Source: an uncultured Cohaesibacter sp. (GTDB lineage: Bacteria; Pseudomonadota; Alphaproteobacteria; Rhizobiales; Cohaesibacteraceae). From it: DNA of 64,000 nucleotides. A program made the position numbers and the translations under genes. The notes under the pieces were generated by a model that was not told where the DNA came from, made no database searches, and saw only the letters and a program-made list of their open reading frames with translations. Where the stretch lies: NCBI RefSeq assembly GCF_963677725.1, contig NZ_OY782507.1:1426001-1490000 (forward strand). The letters run 5' to 3'. Of the stretch, positions 18,125 to 26,537 are shown one piece after another. Positions within the stretch are counted from its first letter, which is position 1. Every line of letters begins with the position of its first letter.

Positions 18125-18164
18125 GGCCAACAGAAAAGAACGGGGGCCAAGGGAAAAGAACAGG
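18125..18164. repeat. Tandem 20-base imperfect repeat before uehB
   Basis: Two adjacent copies of GGCCAA..GAAAAGAAC..G (18125-18143 and 18145-18164) with a 20-base period and only a few differences lie about 25 bases before the uehB start, in the 219-base uehA-uehB spacer. The rest of that spacer shows no gene. Confidence 0.7.
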
Positions 18165-18320
18165 AGTTCATCCCGCTCTTTCCATGCTTAAGCTGCATAT
18201 CACTGCAAAAGGGTGTGGGACTTGACCAACAAGCCCCCTCACCGCATTGGCGTGGGCATTGAGATCGGCAGCAGGCATTCATGCCTATGCCGCCAACCTG
18301 ATACACACCTTGAAGCAGGA

Positions 18321-19355
18321 TTACTTCCCGTTGACGGCTTTCAGATCAGCTTTCATCTGGTCCAGAATAGCCTTGCCGCTGTCACCGGTCATTTCGATGA
18401 ATTTGGCCTCAACCTTCTGTGCTGCAGCTTTGAAAGGTGCCCGCTCTTCTTCGCTCAGCACATTGACGACAATCGAAGGCTTGGCGGCCTTGATTTTATC
18501 AAGCGCCTCTTTTTCAAGGCCCTTCTGGTAGTCGAGAATGTAGTCGAATGCAGTCGTCGCGGCATCCTGAACGAGCTTTTTGTCTTCCTCGCTCAGGCCG
18601 TCATAAAAGGCCTTGTTTGCCATCACTGCGGTCGTGAAGTTGCTGTGGCCAGCATAGGTGATGACATCGGTCACTTCGTAAAGCTTGGTGGATTCAATGA
18701 AGCTTGTCGGATTTTCCTGACCTTGAATGATGTTGGTCTGAAGACCACCATAGACCTCACCCCAAGGCAGCGGCGTCGGCGTGGCACCGAAGGCCTTGTA
18801 GGCTTCCACCAGCAGCGGGTTGGTCATGACGCGGAACTTGACCTCGTTAAGGTCCTCACGGCTCTTGACCGGTTCCTTGGTCGTCATGGCGACTTCGCCT
18901 TCGGGGAACATTTTCAAGAGTTCCAGCCCTTGCTCGGCATAAAGCTTGGCGAAATCTTCGTTGATGGCTTTGGAGGTGCGGAAGAATTCATTGAGCTTTT
19001 CGGTGTCGGTTGGCAGAAGGTATGGCACGAAGAAAACCTGAGCCTCCGGGATCAACGCTCCGGTGAAGCCCGGAGACTGATCAACGAACTGCAAAATGCC
19101 CGCCTGGGTCTGTTCCATCGTGTCAGCGGACTCGCCCAGCGTCCCATAGGGGAAAATCTGAACTTCGTGATCGGAGTTCTTCTCGATCTCTTCCTTGAAT
19201 TTCGTGGCATAAACGCCCTGAACTTCAGTGATCGCTTCTTCAATGGCATATTTCCAGGTGTCTGCATGCGCCACGCTAGGCATCATGGAAACACCCGCCA
19301 GCAGTGCAGCAGCACATGTTGCAGAGCCAAGACCGTTCAAAAATCGCGTTTTCAT
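18321..19355 (-). CDS. uehA: TRAP ectoine/hydroxyectoine-binding protein UehA
   Basis: DctP-type periplasmic binding protein of 344 residues. It has a signal peptide (about 1-31, ending SVAHAD), and the family blocks VQIFPYGTLGESADTMEQ and LNEVKFRVMTNPLLVEAYKAFGATPTP-like DLNEVKFRVMTNP near 150, where the conserved arginine that pairs with the substrate carboxylate lies. The ATG at 19355 has GAGGGAAG before it. It is the first gene of the uptake set, transcribed from the spacer that follows enuR. Confidence 0.9.
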   Translation of the reverse strand: MKTRFLNGLGSATCAAALLAGVSMMPSVAHADTWKYAIEEAITEVQGVYATKFKEEIEKNSDHEVQIFPYGTLGESADTMEQTQAGILQFVDQSPGFTGALIPEAQVFFVPYLLPTDTEKLNEFFRTSKAINEDFAKLYAEQGLELLKMFPEGEVAMTTKEPVKSREDLNEVKFRVMTNPLLVEAYKAFGATPTPLPWGEVYGGLQTNIIQGQENPTSFIESTKLYEVTDVITYAGHSNFTTAVMANKAFYDGLSEEDKKLVQDAATTAFDYILDYQKGLEKEALDKIKAAKPSIVVNVLSEEERAPFKAAAQKVEAKFIEMTGDSGKAILDQMKADLKAVNGK

Positions 19356-19527
19356 CGCTTCCCTCGTTGTGAACTGTGATTGCATCGTTGTTTATTTTTT
19401 CATGCACAATCAAACAGAGACAATTTCAGGTCAAATGAAACATTAAATCATGACAATTTTACTTGGTCGCAAGGGAAGTTGTTGACTGAACCATATGCAA
19501 CTGGCCAAAAGTTCGGCGCAAATCAGA
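19356..19527 (-). promoter_or_regulatory. Spacer before uehA with repeated GACAATTT
   Basis: The 172-base AT-rich spacer between enuR and uehA should hold the uehA promoter and EnuR operator. The 8-mer GACAATTT occurs twice on the plus strand (19419-19426 and 19452-19459), 33 bases apart, which is about three helical turns. This is a candidate for paired regulator binding. No promoter boxes were assigned. Confidence 0.4.
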
Positions 19528-20934
19528 TCAAAACATAGGCAGAGGTTTTTCATCGCCTGAGGCCAACAGCGTCGAGACCACTTTAAGGGCATGGGTCAGC
19601 AGACTTTCATCACACGGCCCCAAAGCAATGCGCACGGCATTGAGTTTCTCCGGATCCCCCTCGTTGGAATGTTCGGCCATAATGAAAGGCAGACTGCCGG
19701 CAAGCGCGACATTCTTCTTTCGGGCCCGGTCCAAAAACTCCTGTTCGTTCCAGATCTTGGGCAGCGGCAACCAGATGTGTGGTGCATATTTGTGCGATGA
19801 GAAGCGATGTCCGGCAAGCAGCTTGTCGGCCAGTTTCTGACGCCTGTTCAACGCCCTTGCCTGCCAGTTTATCAATTGATCCGCTGTTCCATTTTCAAAC
19901 CAGTGCGTCAGCAAATCGACCATCAGAGGGTTGGCCATCCAGTTGGTCACAAGATGTCGGTTTTTTGTGGAGACATACATCGAGGGCGGCGTGATGAGCA
20001 AACCGATGCGCATGCCCGGCATGATCGTCTTGGAAAAAGAGGTAATGTAGAAGACCCGCTCGGGATCAAGCTGATGCATTGTCACCGGGGCGCCCTTGAT
20101 CAGCGTTCCCAACACATCATTCTCAATTATGAAGACATCGTGCCTTCGGGCGATGTCGATGATTTCCTGTCGCCTTGCGCTGCCCATGACATAGGCGCGC
20201 GGATTGGCGACTGTCGGCGACACAATCAATGCCCGCAGGGAGGCATTCTGGCAGGCTGCCTCGAATTCGTCGGGCCGAAGCCCCTCTTCGTCCATACCAA
20301 CCGTTTGCAATCGTATGCCCAGATATTCGCATAGCGGCCGGATGCTGTGAAAACTGACATCCTCTGCACAGATGGTCGAGCCGGGCGGAGCGGCGCTCAT
20401 GATGGACGCCGTCAGGGCCGGGATCGCACCATTGGTGAAAATGGCTGAGTAGGGATCGGCATGGATATGGTGGGATTTCAGCCAGCGGCAAGCGATCGTC
20501 AGATGATCCCGAAAGGCCTCATCGGGACGAAAGGAATGGACTAGATCCCGTGTGAAGCCCTTGGATAATTCGCCAAGCCCCTTCTGCATCGCGTCATAAT
20601 GCAAGGTCGAGGTAACAGGCTTGAGCATCGACAGATCGATCAAGCCCTCCTGCCGGTTCGGCAGGAAAGGCATGGACGCCTCAGAGCCTTCCCGATACCG
20701 AACAAATGTCCCGCGTCCGACCTCGCCCACCAGATAACCCAGCTTGCACAACGCATCATAGGTGCGCGAGACGGTCTGGACCGAAATCTTCAACTGGTAG
20801 GCAAATTCTCGATGGGTCGGCATGCGCTCGCCGGCACGCAAATCACCTGCATCAATAGCATCGATGATCAGGCTCTGAAGTGTTTTATAGACTGGCCGTT
20901 GCAAGTGGTCGGGGTCTGGCATCCAATTTGTCAT
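19528..20934 (-). CDS. enuR: MocR/GntR-type ectoine regulator EnuR
   Basis: Repressor of ectoine uptake and catabolism: an N-terminal GntR winged helix (about 10-80, RMPTHREFAYQLKISVQTVS) joined to a class I aminotransferase-like domain (about 105-460) that binds PLP. The ATG at 20934 gives 468 residues and puts the PLP lysine (SFSKTIMPGMRIG) at position 302, the number I recall for Ruegeria EnuR. In that system PLP-bound EnuR senses diaminobutyrate-type intermediates. No good ribosome site is seen for this start or for the one at 20958. It heads the operon and lies on the same strand. Confidence 0.9.
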   Translation of the reverse strand: MTNWMPDPDHLQRPVYKTLQSLIIDAIDAGDLRAGERMPTHREFAYQLKISVQTVSRTYDALCKLGYLVGEVGRGTFVRYREGSEASMPFLPNRQEGLIDLSMLKPVTSTLHYDAMQKGLGELSKGFTRDLVHSFRPDEAFRDHLTIACRWLKSHHIHADPYSAIFTNGAIPALTASIMSAAPPGSTICAEDVSFHSIRPLCEYLGIRLQTVGMDEEGLRPDEFEAACQNASLRALIVSPTVANPRAYVMGSARRQEIIDIARRHDVFIIENDVLGTLIKGAPVTMHQLDPERVFYITSFSKTIMPGMRIGLLITPPSMYVSTKNRHLVTNWMANPLMVDLLTHWFENGTADQLINWQARALNRRQKLADKLLAGHRFSSHKYAPHIWLPLPKIWNEQEFLDRARKKNVALAGSLPFIMAEHSNEGDPEKLNAVRIALGPCDESLLTHALKVVSTLLASGDEKPLPMF

Positions 20935-21140
20935 GATTATTTTCAATATCAATATCATAACAATTGATCAAGCTGAGCCTTTCAGGCCCAGACACAGCAG
21001 CACGTCACGAGGCGTGTCAATCCACTGTTATTCCAACCAGTTCATCACCAGCCAAGTTGACATCAATCGCCAATGGACAAGATGCAGGGCCTCGATTGCG
21101 AGGCAAATGATAGCCTTAATCGTCTGGAGTGGCCAGATAG

Positions 21141-21164
21141 GCGGCCGTCGCGATGGACGGCCGC
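21141..21164 (-). terminator. GC-rich hairpin downstream of the copper chaperone
   Basis: A 9-base-pair perfect stem, GCGGCCGTC against GACGGCCGC with a 6-base loop, lies about 36 bases after the chaperone stop. It lacks a clear T tract, so intrinsic termination is uncertain. Confidence 0.5.
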
Positions 21165-21199
21165 GCTTGTCTTCATATCAATGATCGTCGTGACCGATC

Positions 21200-21736
21200 C
21201 TAATTATGCTTGTGCTCGGCGTGTGGATCGGACTTGTCCATATCATGATCGTGGCCCGAATGGTCCATGGACATTGTTTCCTTTTTGCCTTTACGGGCTT
21301 GGACGTTGAACACGACATCCAACGCACCAGCTTTTTCAAACACCAGCGTTGCCGGGATTTTTTCACCCACTTCAAAAGGATCACCATCAAGGCCCATGAA
21401 CATCACATGCAGGCTGCCGGGCTTGAAGGTGACGGTTTCCCCTGCCTTCAGCTCGATTTTGTGCATATGCGGCATGGTGGCGACGCCATCCTTGATGACG
21501 GTCTTGTGCAGCATAACCTGGGGGAAGTCTGCCTTGACCGCGATCAGGGCGTCATCTGCTTTGCCATTGTTGGTGATGGTCATGTAGCCACCGCCGGATT
21601 TCACCATTTTCGGTGTCTCGATGGCATATGGATGATGAACGGAAATGTCGCCAAGCTTATAGCCATGGGCAAAAGCGGCGGTTGCAGAAGCGGTAAGGCA
21701 GGCGGCCATAGCCGCAATTTTCAAGGTGGTTTTCAT
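21200..21736 (-). CDS. PCuAC periplasmic copper chaperone
   Basis: Exported copper(I)-binding protein of 178 residues that delivers copper, typically to cytochrome oxidase. It has a signal peptide (about 1-23, ending AAFAH) and the complete H-X10-M-X21-H-X-M copper motif as His77, Met88, His110 and Met112. The C-terminal tail (from about 155) is rich in His, Asp and Met (MSMDHSGHDHDMDK), which may bind a second metal ion. The ATG at 21736 gives a proper signal peptide; the longer reading does not. It lies upstream of enuR and is probably cotranscribed with the small protein at 21932-22279. Confidence 0.92.
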   Translation of the reverse strand: MKTTLKIAAMAACLTASATAAFAHGYKLGDISVHHPYAIETPKMVKSGGGYMTITNNGKADDALIAVKADFPQVMLHKTVIKDGVATMPHMHKIELKAGETVTFKPGSLHVMFMGLDGDPFEVGEKIPATLVFEKAGALDVVFNVQARKGKKETMSMDHSGHDHDMDKSDPHAEHKHN

Positions 21737-21931
21737 CGTTGGTCTCCAAGCTTCCTGCGCGCTTGCAACAGAGCAAAGACGCGGAAGTCTCACATATACG
21801 CGCGCTCACTCCATTATCCATCAGCTTTCAAGGCATGAGGGTCGATCACTGGTACAGGCGCATCACTCTCTAGCCCAATCGATCCTCAAAGGGCGTTCAG
21901 ATTGGGCGGTTCAATTTATTGATAAGAGGCG

Positions 21932-22279
21932 CTATGCGATGGGAGGCGCACGGGCAAGGCGCGTTGCAACATGGCTGGAGGCATTGCCGAATTCAAGCAG
22001 GCCAGCAACCGCCATTTCGATCATATGCGTTGGCGCGTTGCAATCGGTGCAGGCCGTCACCAATCCGTTACAAATGGTGCAATGCTGGGACGTTGCGCTC
22101 GATTTGACCGGATTGCCATGTTCATCGATGGTGATGGTTTCAAGGCTGTTTCCGGTACAAATGACAATTGTCTGGGATGAGACAAGTCCCAGTCCCACAA
22201 GGCCAGCCGAGACCTGAGGGACCAGAAATCCCATAAATAGGCCGATGAGCAAAATGAGGCGTGGGGCAAGTCTTGTCAT
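21932..22279 (-). CDS. Small exported Cys-rich protein, DUF2946-like
   Basis: Protein of 115 residues with an N-terminal hydrophobic segment (about 5-30) followed by a Cys-rich region: CTGNS, then HCTICNGLVTACTDCNAP. The spacing of cysteines resembles DUF2946 proteins found beside copper genes, and it precedes the PCuAC gene on the same strand by about 195 bases. A role in copper or metal handling is a guess from that position. It may be a genuine small membrane-anchored protein; I could not match it to a known function. Confidence 0.6.
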   Translation of the reverse strand: MTRLAPRLILLIGLFMGFLVPQVSAGLVGLGLVSSQTIVICTGNSLETITIDEHGNPVKSSATSQHCTICNGLVTACTDCNAPTHMIEMAVAGLLEFGNASSHVATRLARAPPIA

Positions 22280-22895
22280 GGTTTCGTTCTAGCTGCAACC
22301 AAAAGAGGGCGCAACAAATTTAAGTGTAATTACTTGGACAAACTGCGCAAAGATCCCGTCTGTAACTGTGAGATTTCAACCATTTCATTGCCGAGGCAAA
22401 CCGGGCAATCGGTCAAGCGGGACCCCAAGCAAGCAAGTGATGAGCGCAGCAAAAACCTCTTGGCATAGCCCGCATGAATAGCGGCAAACGCTCGGTAAAA
22501 TGATATGAGAATGACTTTGGAAAGTGACCAAACCGGCTGCTGTCTTCATGACCCGACTTCAGCACGAAGTGGCGGATAATGGGAGTTGGGAATCTCCACC
22601 GACAACGCGGAGTGTGACCTTGATCCTCCCTCGCCCTTCGGCAAACAACAGGGGATAAGTGTCATTGGAACTAGCGCAAACTAGCCACAACACTCTGTAT
22701 TAATACGCACTTTCCCCTATCAATATAACAAAAATTACAAAAACCTGCATTTAAATGGTTGATTATTTCCATTCACCCCAATTACTACACTGCAATGAGG
22801 CGGGGCGTGTACTTCGCCTTCTCACCATGCCATTGAAGGTCCGTGAAATGAAGCGGGAGCCTTGCTGACAAATCCCGCCATCGGAGGAAAAAATT
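22280..22895. other. 616-base non-coding stretch before a TRAP operon
   Basis: No convincing gene is seen on either strand. Short hairpins occur around 22550-22610 (for example ACTTC..GAAGT), and a GGAGGAAAAAATT ribosome site for the TRAP gene lies at its right end. One minus-strand open frame of about 64 codons (from about 22528 to 22332) lacks an ATG near its beginning. Riboswitch consensus sequences I tried (cobalamin, glycine, fluoride, TPP) do not match. Confidence 0.5.
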
Positions 22896-23897
22896 ATGAA
22901 ATTCGTGAAAGCGTTGACTTGCGCGGCTATCGCAGCCCTGATCGCCAGTCCGGCTCTGGCCGACTATAAAAAAGAATATAAGGTATCGACGGTTCTGCCC
23001 GCTCCTTTCCCATGGGGCATTGCGGCTGAAAAATGGGTTGAGCTGGTCAAAGAACGCACTGACGGCCGCATCAATATGAAAATCTATTCGGGCAGCCAGC
23101 TGGTTTCGGGCGACCAGACCAAGGAATTCACGGCTCTGCGTCAGGGCATCATTGACATGGCCATTGGCTCGACCATCAACTGGTCGCCGCAGGTCAAGGA
23201 ACTCAATCTGTTTTCCCTGCCTTTCCTGATGCCGGATTATAAAGCGGTTGACGCGCTGACCTCGGGGCCAGTCGGAGAGGCCCTGTTCGAAGCGGTCGAG
23301 AAAAAAGGCGCCGTGCCTCTGGCATGGGCGGAAAATGGCTTCCGCCAGCTTACCAACTCCCAACGCGAAGTGCATACGCCAGCTGATCTGAAGGGCTTGA
23401 AAATCCGTGTGGTCGGATCGCCGCTCTATCAGGACATTTTCACCGCCCTTGGCGCCAATCCAACCCAGATGAGCTGGGCCGATGCCAAGCCAGCACTGAC
23501 CACCAAGGCAGTGGATGGGCAGGAAAACCCAATAACCGTATACAAGATCGCCAAGATCCATACGGTCAGCCAGATGTATATGACCCGCTGGTCCTATGTG
23601 AATGACCCGCTGTTGTTTGCGGTCAACAAACGCGTCTGGAAAAGCCTCTCTGAGGAAGATCAGAAAATCCTGAAACAGGCAGCGATTGATGCTGGCAAGG
23701 TTGGGATCGAAGCCTCGCGCGGCGGTGATGAAGCAGCAGCGAAAGAGATTGTCGGCTACGGGGTGACCATCACCGATTTGACAGACGACGAACGCCAGCA
23801 ATTTGTCGATGCGACGCGCGGCGTCTATGACGAATGGAAGAAGAAAATCGGTCCGGATCTTGTGGATATGGCCGAAGAAGCCATCGCCAACCGCTAA
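22896..23897 (+). CDS. TRAP transporter substrate-binding protein (DctP)
   Basis: DctP-family periplasmic binding protein of 333 residues with a signal peptide (about 1-22, ending PALAD). Family blocks include INMKIYSGSQLVSGDQTKEF and DLKGLKIRVVGSPLYQDIF, with the conserved carboxylate-binding arginine in the latter, so the ligand is probably an organic or amino acid. The GGAGG site precedes the ATG well. It is the first gene of a DctP-DctQ-DctM operon that ends at a strong terminator. The following DauR-like regulator and aminotransferase suggest an amino acid or keto acid. Confidence 0.9.
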   Translation: MKFVKALTCAAIAALIASPALADYKKEYKVSTVLPAPFPWGIAAEKWVELVKERTDGRINMKIYSGSQLVSGDQTKEFTALRQGIIDMAIGSTINWSPQVKELNLFSLPFLMPDYKAVDALTSGPVGEALFEAVEKKGAVPLAWAENGFRQLTNSQREVHTPADLKGLKIRVVGSPLYQDIFTALGANPTQMSWADAKPALTTKAVDGQENPITVYKIAKIHTVSQMYMTRWSYVNDPLLFAVNKRVWKSLSEEDQKILKQAAIDAGKVGIEASRGGDEAAAKEIVGYGVTITDLTDDERQQFVDATRGVYDEWKKKIGPDLVDMAEEAIANR

Positions 23898-23917
23898 GCC
23901 CCAAACGGGAAAAGACA

Positions 23918-24439
23918 GTGACCGAATTCAAAGATAAAAGCAGCGCAGCGTCTCCGAGAGTGTCGGGTACGCTGCGCATTGATCAGGCCTTGGCGGCGGG
24001 CGCCATGGCAATCATCTGCGTGATCAGTATGGCGAACGTAATTGTCCGCTATGTCACGGATATCAGCTTTGCTTTCACCGAAGAGTTTTCGGTGTTTCTG
24101 CTTGTCTTCATGACTCTGATCGGGACGGCTCTGGCCTTTGCTACCAAGGGCCACTTGCGGATTACGTTTTTCGTGGACCGCTTGCCAAGACCGCTGCGTC
24201 GTGGAGCCGAAGCGGTATCGCTGCTGGCGACTGTCACTGTCTTTTCGCTCGTGTGCTATTATGGCGCGCTATTTGCCTATGACCAGTGGGAGTTTGAAGA
24301 GACCTCCGCTGGTCTTGGCTATCCTAGCTGGATCTATTCGATCTGGTTGCCAATCCTTGGTGCGGTGATCCTGTATCGTGCCATTGAACGCACTTTGAAA
24401 GACTGGCGGGCAAAAACCGGCGAGGTGAATGATGTTTGA
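23918..24439 (+). CDS. TRAP transporter small permease (DctQ)
   Basis: DctQ-type membrane subunit of 173 residues with four hydrophobic segments and the conserved block FTEEFSVFLLVFMTLIG. The GTG at 23918, preceded by CGGGAAAAG, is chosen because the longer reading from 23834 lies inside the binding-protein gene and has no membrane character. Its end overlaps the large permease start by about 10 bases, so the two are translationally coupled. Confidence 0.85.
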   Translation: MTEFKDKSSAASPRVSGTLRIDQALAAGAMAIICVISMANVIVRYVTDISFAFTEEFSVFLLVFMTLIGTALAFATKGHLRITFFVDRLPRPLRRGAEAVSLLATVTVFSLVCYYGALFAYDQWEFEETSAGLGYPSWIYSIWLPILGAVILYRAIERTLKDWRAKTGEVNDV

Positions 24440-25733
24440 TCCTAACGTCATCATGCTTGTCAGCCTTGCATTCTTTTTGGTTGCCGGGGTTCCGATTGCC
24501 GTTTCCCTGTGTCTGTCGGCGGTGCTCGGCATCCTGACCGGCCTCGACATCTACGCTTTGGCGACGGTGGGCACCAACACCTATAATGGCATTGCCAAAT
24601 ATCCGCTGATTGCCATTCCCCTGTTCATTTTGACCGGGATGATCTTTGAACGCTCCGGGGTTGCAGCAAAGCTGGTGACATTTGCCACCGCTGTTGTCGG
24701 CCCACGGCGCGGCGGACTGGCCGTGGTTGCGGTTCTGGTTTGCCTGTTGATGGGCGGCATGTCCGGCTCCGGTCCGGCGGATGCGGCTGCGGTTGCCACT
24801 GTGATGATCCCCTCGATGATGAAGGCGGGCTATCCCAGGAGCTTTTCGGCCAGCGTCATCGCCTCGTCTGCCTCAACTGCCATTCTCATTCCGCCCTCCA
24901 TTGCGCTGATCATCTATTCGATCATGGTGCCGGGCATGGACTTGCGCGCCTTGTTTGCAGCAGGGATTATTCCAGGATTGATGGCAGGCCTTGCCATCAT
25001 CATCCCGACCATCCTTCTGAGCCGCAAGTACGGGTTCGGAACGCTGGAAAGTGACGACCGCCCACCCTTTTGGGAAAGCCTTTTCGGCGCCGTTCCGGGA
25101 CTTTTGGCGCCGGTGATCATTCTGGGCGGCTTGCGCAGTGGTCTGTTCACCCCGACCGAGGCGGCAGTGGTCGCGGTCTTCTATGGCCTGATCATGGGCA
25201 CGCTGATCTATCGCAACATGACCTTGCGCGATGTCTATCAGTGTCTGGCCGATTCAGCGGAGACATCTGCCACCGTGATGATCATCATTTCGCTTGCTGG
25301 CATCTTCGCCTGGGCGGGCAGTACACTGGGTGCCTTTGACGAAGCGGCGGGCATTCTCTTCACTGTCTCGGACAATGGCTATGTTGTTCTGGCTATGGTG
25401 ATGGTGCTGCTTCTGTTTGCAGGCATGGTGCTTGATGGAGTGTCGATCTATCTCATCACCCTGCCTTTGCTGATGCCAGTGATGGAGCGGTTTGACTGGA
25501 ACCCAACATGGTTCGGCATCCTGATGGCGATGAATATCGCGATTGGACAGTTCACACCGCCCGTTGCGGTCAATCTGATGGTAACAACCAAAATCGCTAA
25601 TGTTGGGATCGAGTCCACTGTCAAATGGGCCGCGTGGTTCATGCTGTCGATGGCGATTGCCATGGGGCTGGTCATAGCCATTCCGGGCCTTGCCCTTTGG
25701 CTGCCCGAAAGCCTTGGTTATGTAACCCATTAG
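24429..25733 (+). CDS. TRAP transporter large permease (DctM)
   Basis: DctM-type membrane subunit of 434 residues with about 12 hydrophobic segments. GGMSGSGPADAAAVATVM near 112-130 is the family's conserved glycine-rich loop, and GLRSGLFTPTEAAVVAVFYG near 235-255 is a second conserved block. The start is one of two adjacent ATGs. It closes the three-gene operon. Confidence 0.92.
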   Translation: MMFDPNVIMLVSLAFFLVAGVPIAVSLCLSAVLGILTGLDIYALATVGTNTYNGIAKYPLIAIPLFILTGMIFERSGVAAKLVTFATAVVGPRRGGLAVVAVLVCLLMGGMSGSGPADAAAVATVMIPSMMKAGYPRSFSASVIASSASTAILIPPSIALIIYSIMVPGMDLRALFAAGIIPGLMAGLAIIIPTILLSRKYGFGTLESDDRPPFWESLFGAVPGLLAPVIILGGLRSGLFTPTEAAVVAVFYGLIMGTLIYRNMTLRDVYQCLADSAETSATVMIIISLAGIFAWAGSTLGAFDEAAGILFTVSDNGYVVLAMVMVLLLFAGMVLDGVSIYLITLPLLMPVMERFDWNPTWFGILMAMNIAIGQFTPPVAVNLMVTTKIANVGIESTVKWAAWFMLSMAIAMGLVIAIPGLALWLPESLGYVTH

Positions 25734-25763
25734 AAAAGTTTTTCCCTTGCCACAAAACAAAAA

Positions 25764-25791
25764 GGCCTCTGCCGTTGCAGGGGCCTTTTTT
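25764..25791 (+). terminator. Rho-independent terminator of the TRAP operon
   Basis: GGCCTCTGC pairs with GCAGGGGCC around a CGTT loop (one G-T pair) and is followed by six T residues. It is 30 bases after the large permease stop. Confidence 0.93.
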
Positions 25792-25895
25792 GTCAATTCT
25801 CCTCGGGATAACCGGTTAAACAACGAGTTGGCTTGACTTCCTTTCATCTATACAATAATTACAATTTTGAAAATTTTGTACGGATTTTGAACGCA

Positions 25896-26528
25896 ATGAT
25901 CCCCTTATCCAACCTCGCTCCCCTTTGTCGCTCTGTCTGCCACCTGTTGCCCGGGCAGGTGGAGGTGGTTTTGCATGACTTGCACACCAATCGCATTGCT
26001 CTGATTGAGAATAGCTTTTCTCCGCGCAATGCCGGCGATGACAGCCTCAGCGATGTTGGTGACTTCCAGTCCGAATTGCGCGCTGATGATACGATCGGGC
26101 CTTATATGAAATCCAACAGCGACGGATCGCGGCTGCGTTCTGTCTCGGCGCTACTGCGCGATGAGGCTGGCAATCCTGTGGCGCTTTTCTGCATTAATCT
26201 ACGGGTGGATGCGCTGGAAATGGCCCGCGATGTGCTGACGGCCCTCACCCAAATGGACCCGGCCCCGAACACAGCTTTGTTGCGCAATGACTGGCGTGAA
26301 GTGACCAATGCGATCATTGCGGCAACGCTGAAGGAATTGAAACTGTCTTTCAACCAGCTCAGGAAGCGTGATCGCGACTTGATCGTCGAACGCCTGATCA
26401 GTGCGGACATTTTCACGGCGCGTGGCGCTGTCGATTATGTTGCAGAGGCCTTGGGTATTTCCCGCACCACCCTCTACGGCCATATCAAACAATTGAAGCC
26501 TGACTCGTCAGAGACAGCCAGACAATAG
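25896..26528 (+). CDS. YheO/DauR-type transcriptional regulator
   Basis: Regulator of 210 residues with a PAS-like YheO domain (about 10-115, beginning HLLPGQVEVVLHDLHTN) and a C-terminal helix-turn-helix (about 150-200, FTARGAVDYVAEALGISRTTLYGHIK). This architecture is that of DauR, the sensor of D-arginine utilisation, and related proteins. The ATG at 25896 fits the domain start; a TTG at 25833 would add 21 residues without homology that I can see. The aminotransferase gene begins 9 bases later, so they form one unit, and the regulator likely controls it and the TRAP operon. Confidence 0.78.
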   Translation: MIPLSNLAPLCRSVCHLLPGQVEVVLHDLHTNRIALIENSFSPRNAGDDSLSDVGDFQSELRADDTIGPYMKSNSDGSRLRSVSALLRDEAGNPVALFCINLRVDALEMARDVLTALTQMDPAPNTALLRNDWREVTNAIIAATLKELKLSFNQLRKRDRDLIVERLISADIFTARGAVDYVAEALGISRTTLYGHIKQLKPDSSETARQ

Positions 26529-26537
26529 GAGCCTATC

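Noticed and set aside
18213-19379. Open frame of 388 codons on the plus strand
   Set aside because: It runs antisense to the complete uehA binding-protein gene and has no recognisable domain; it reflects codon bias of the opposite strand.
22335-22530. Open minus-strand frame of about 64 codons ending LQTGSLRSLSK
   Set aside because: There is no ATG near its beginning and no recognisable family; kept only as part of the non-coding stretch.
22380-22640. Possible cobalamin or glycine riboswitch before the TRAP operon
   Set aside because: Conserved core segments of those riboswitches could not be matched on either strand; only generic stems were seen.
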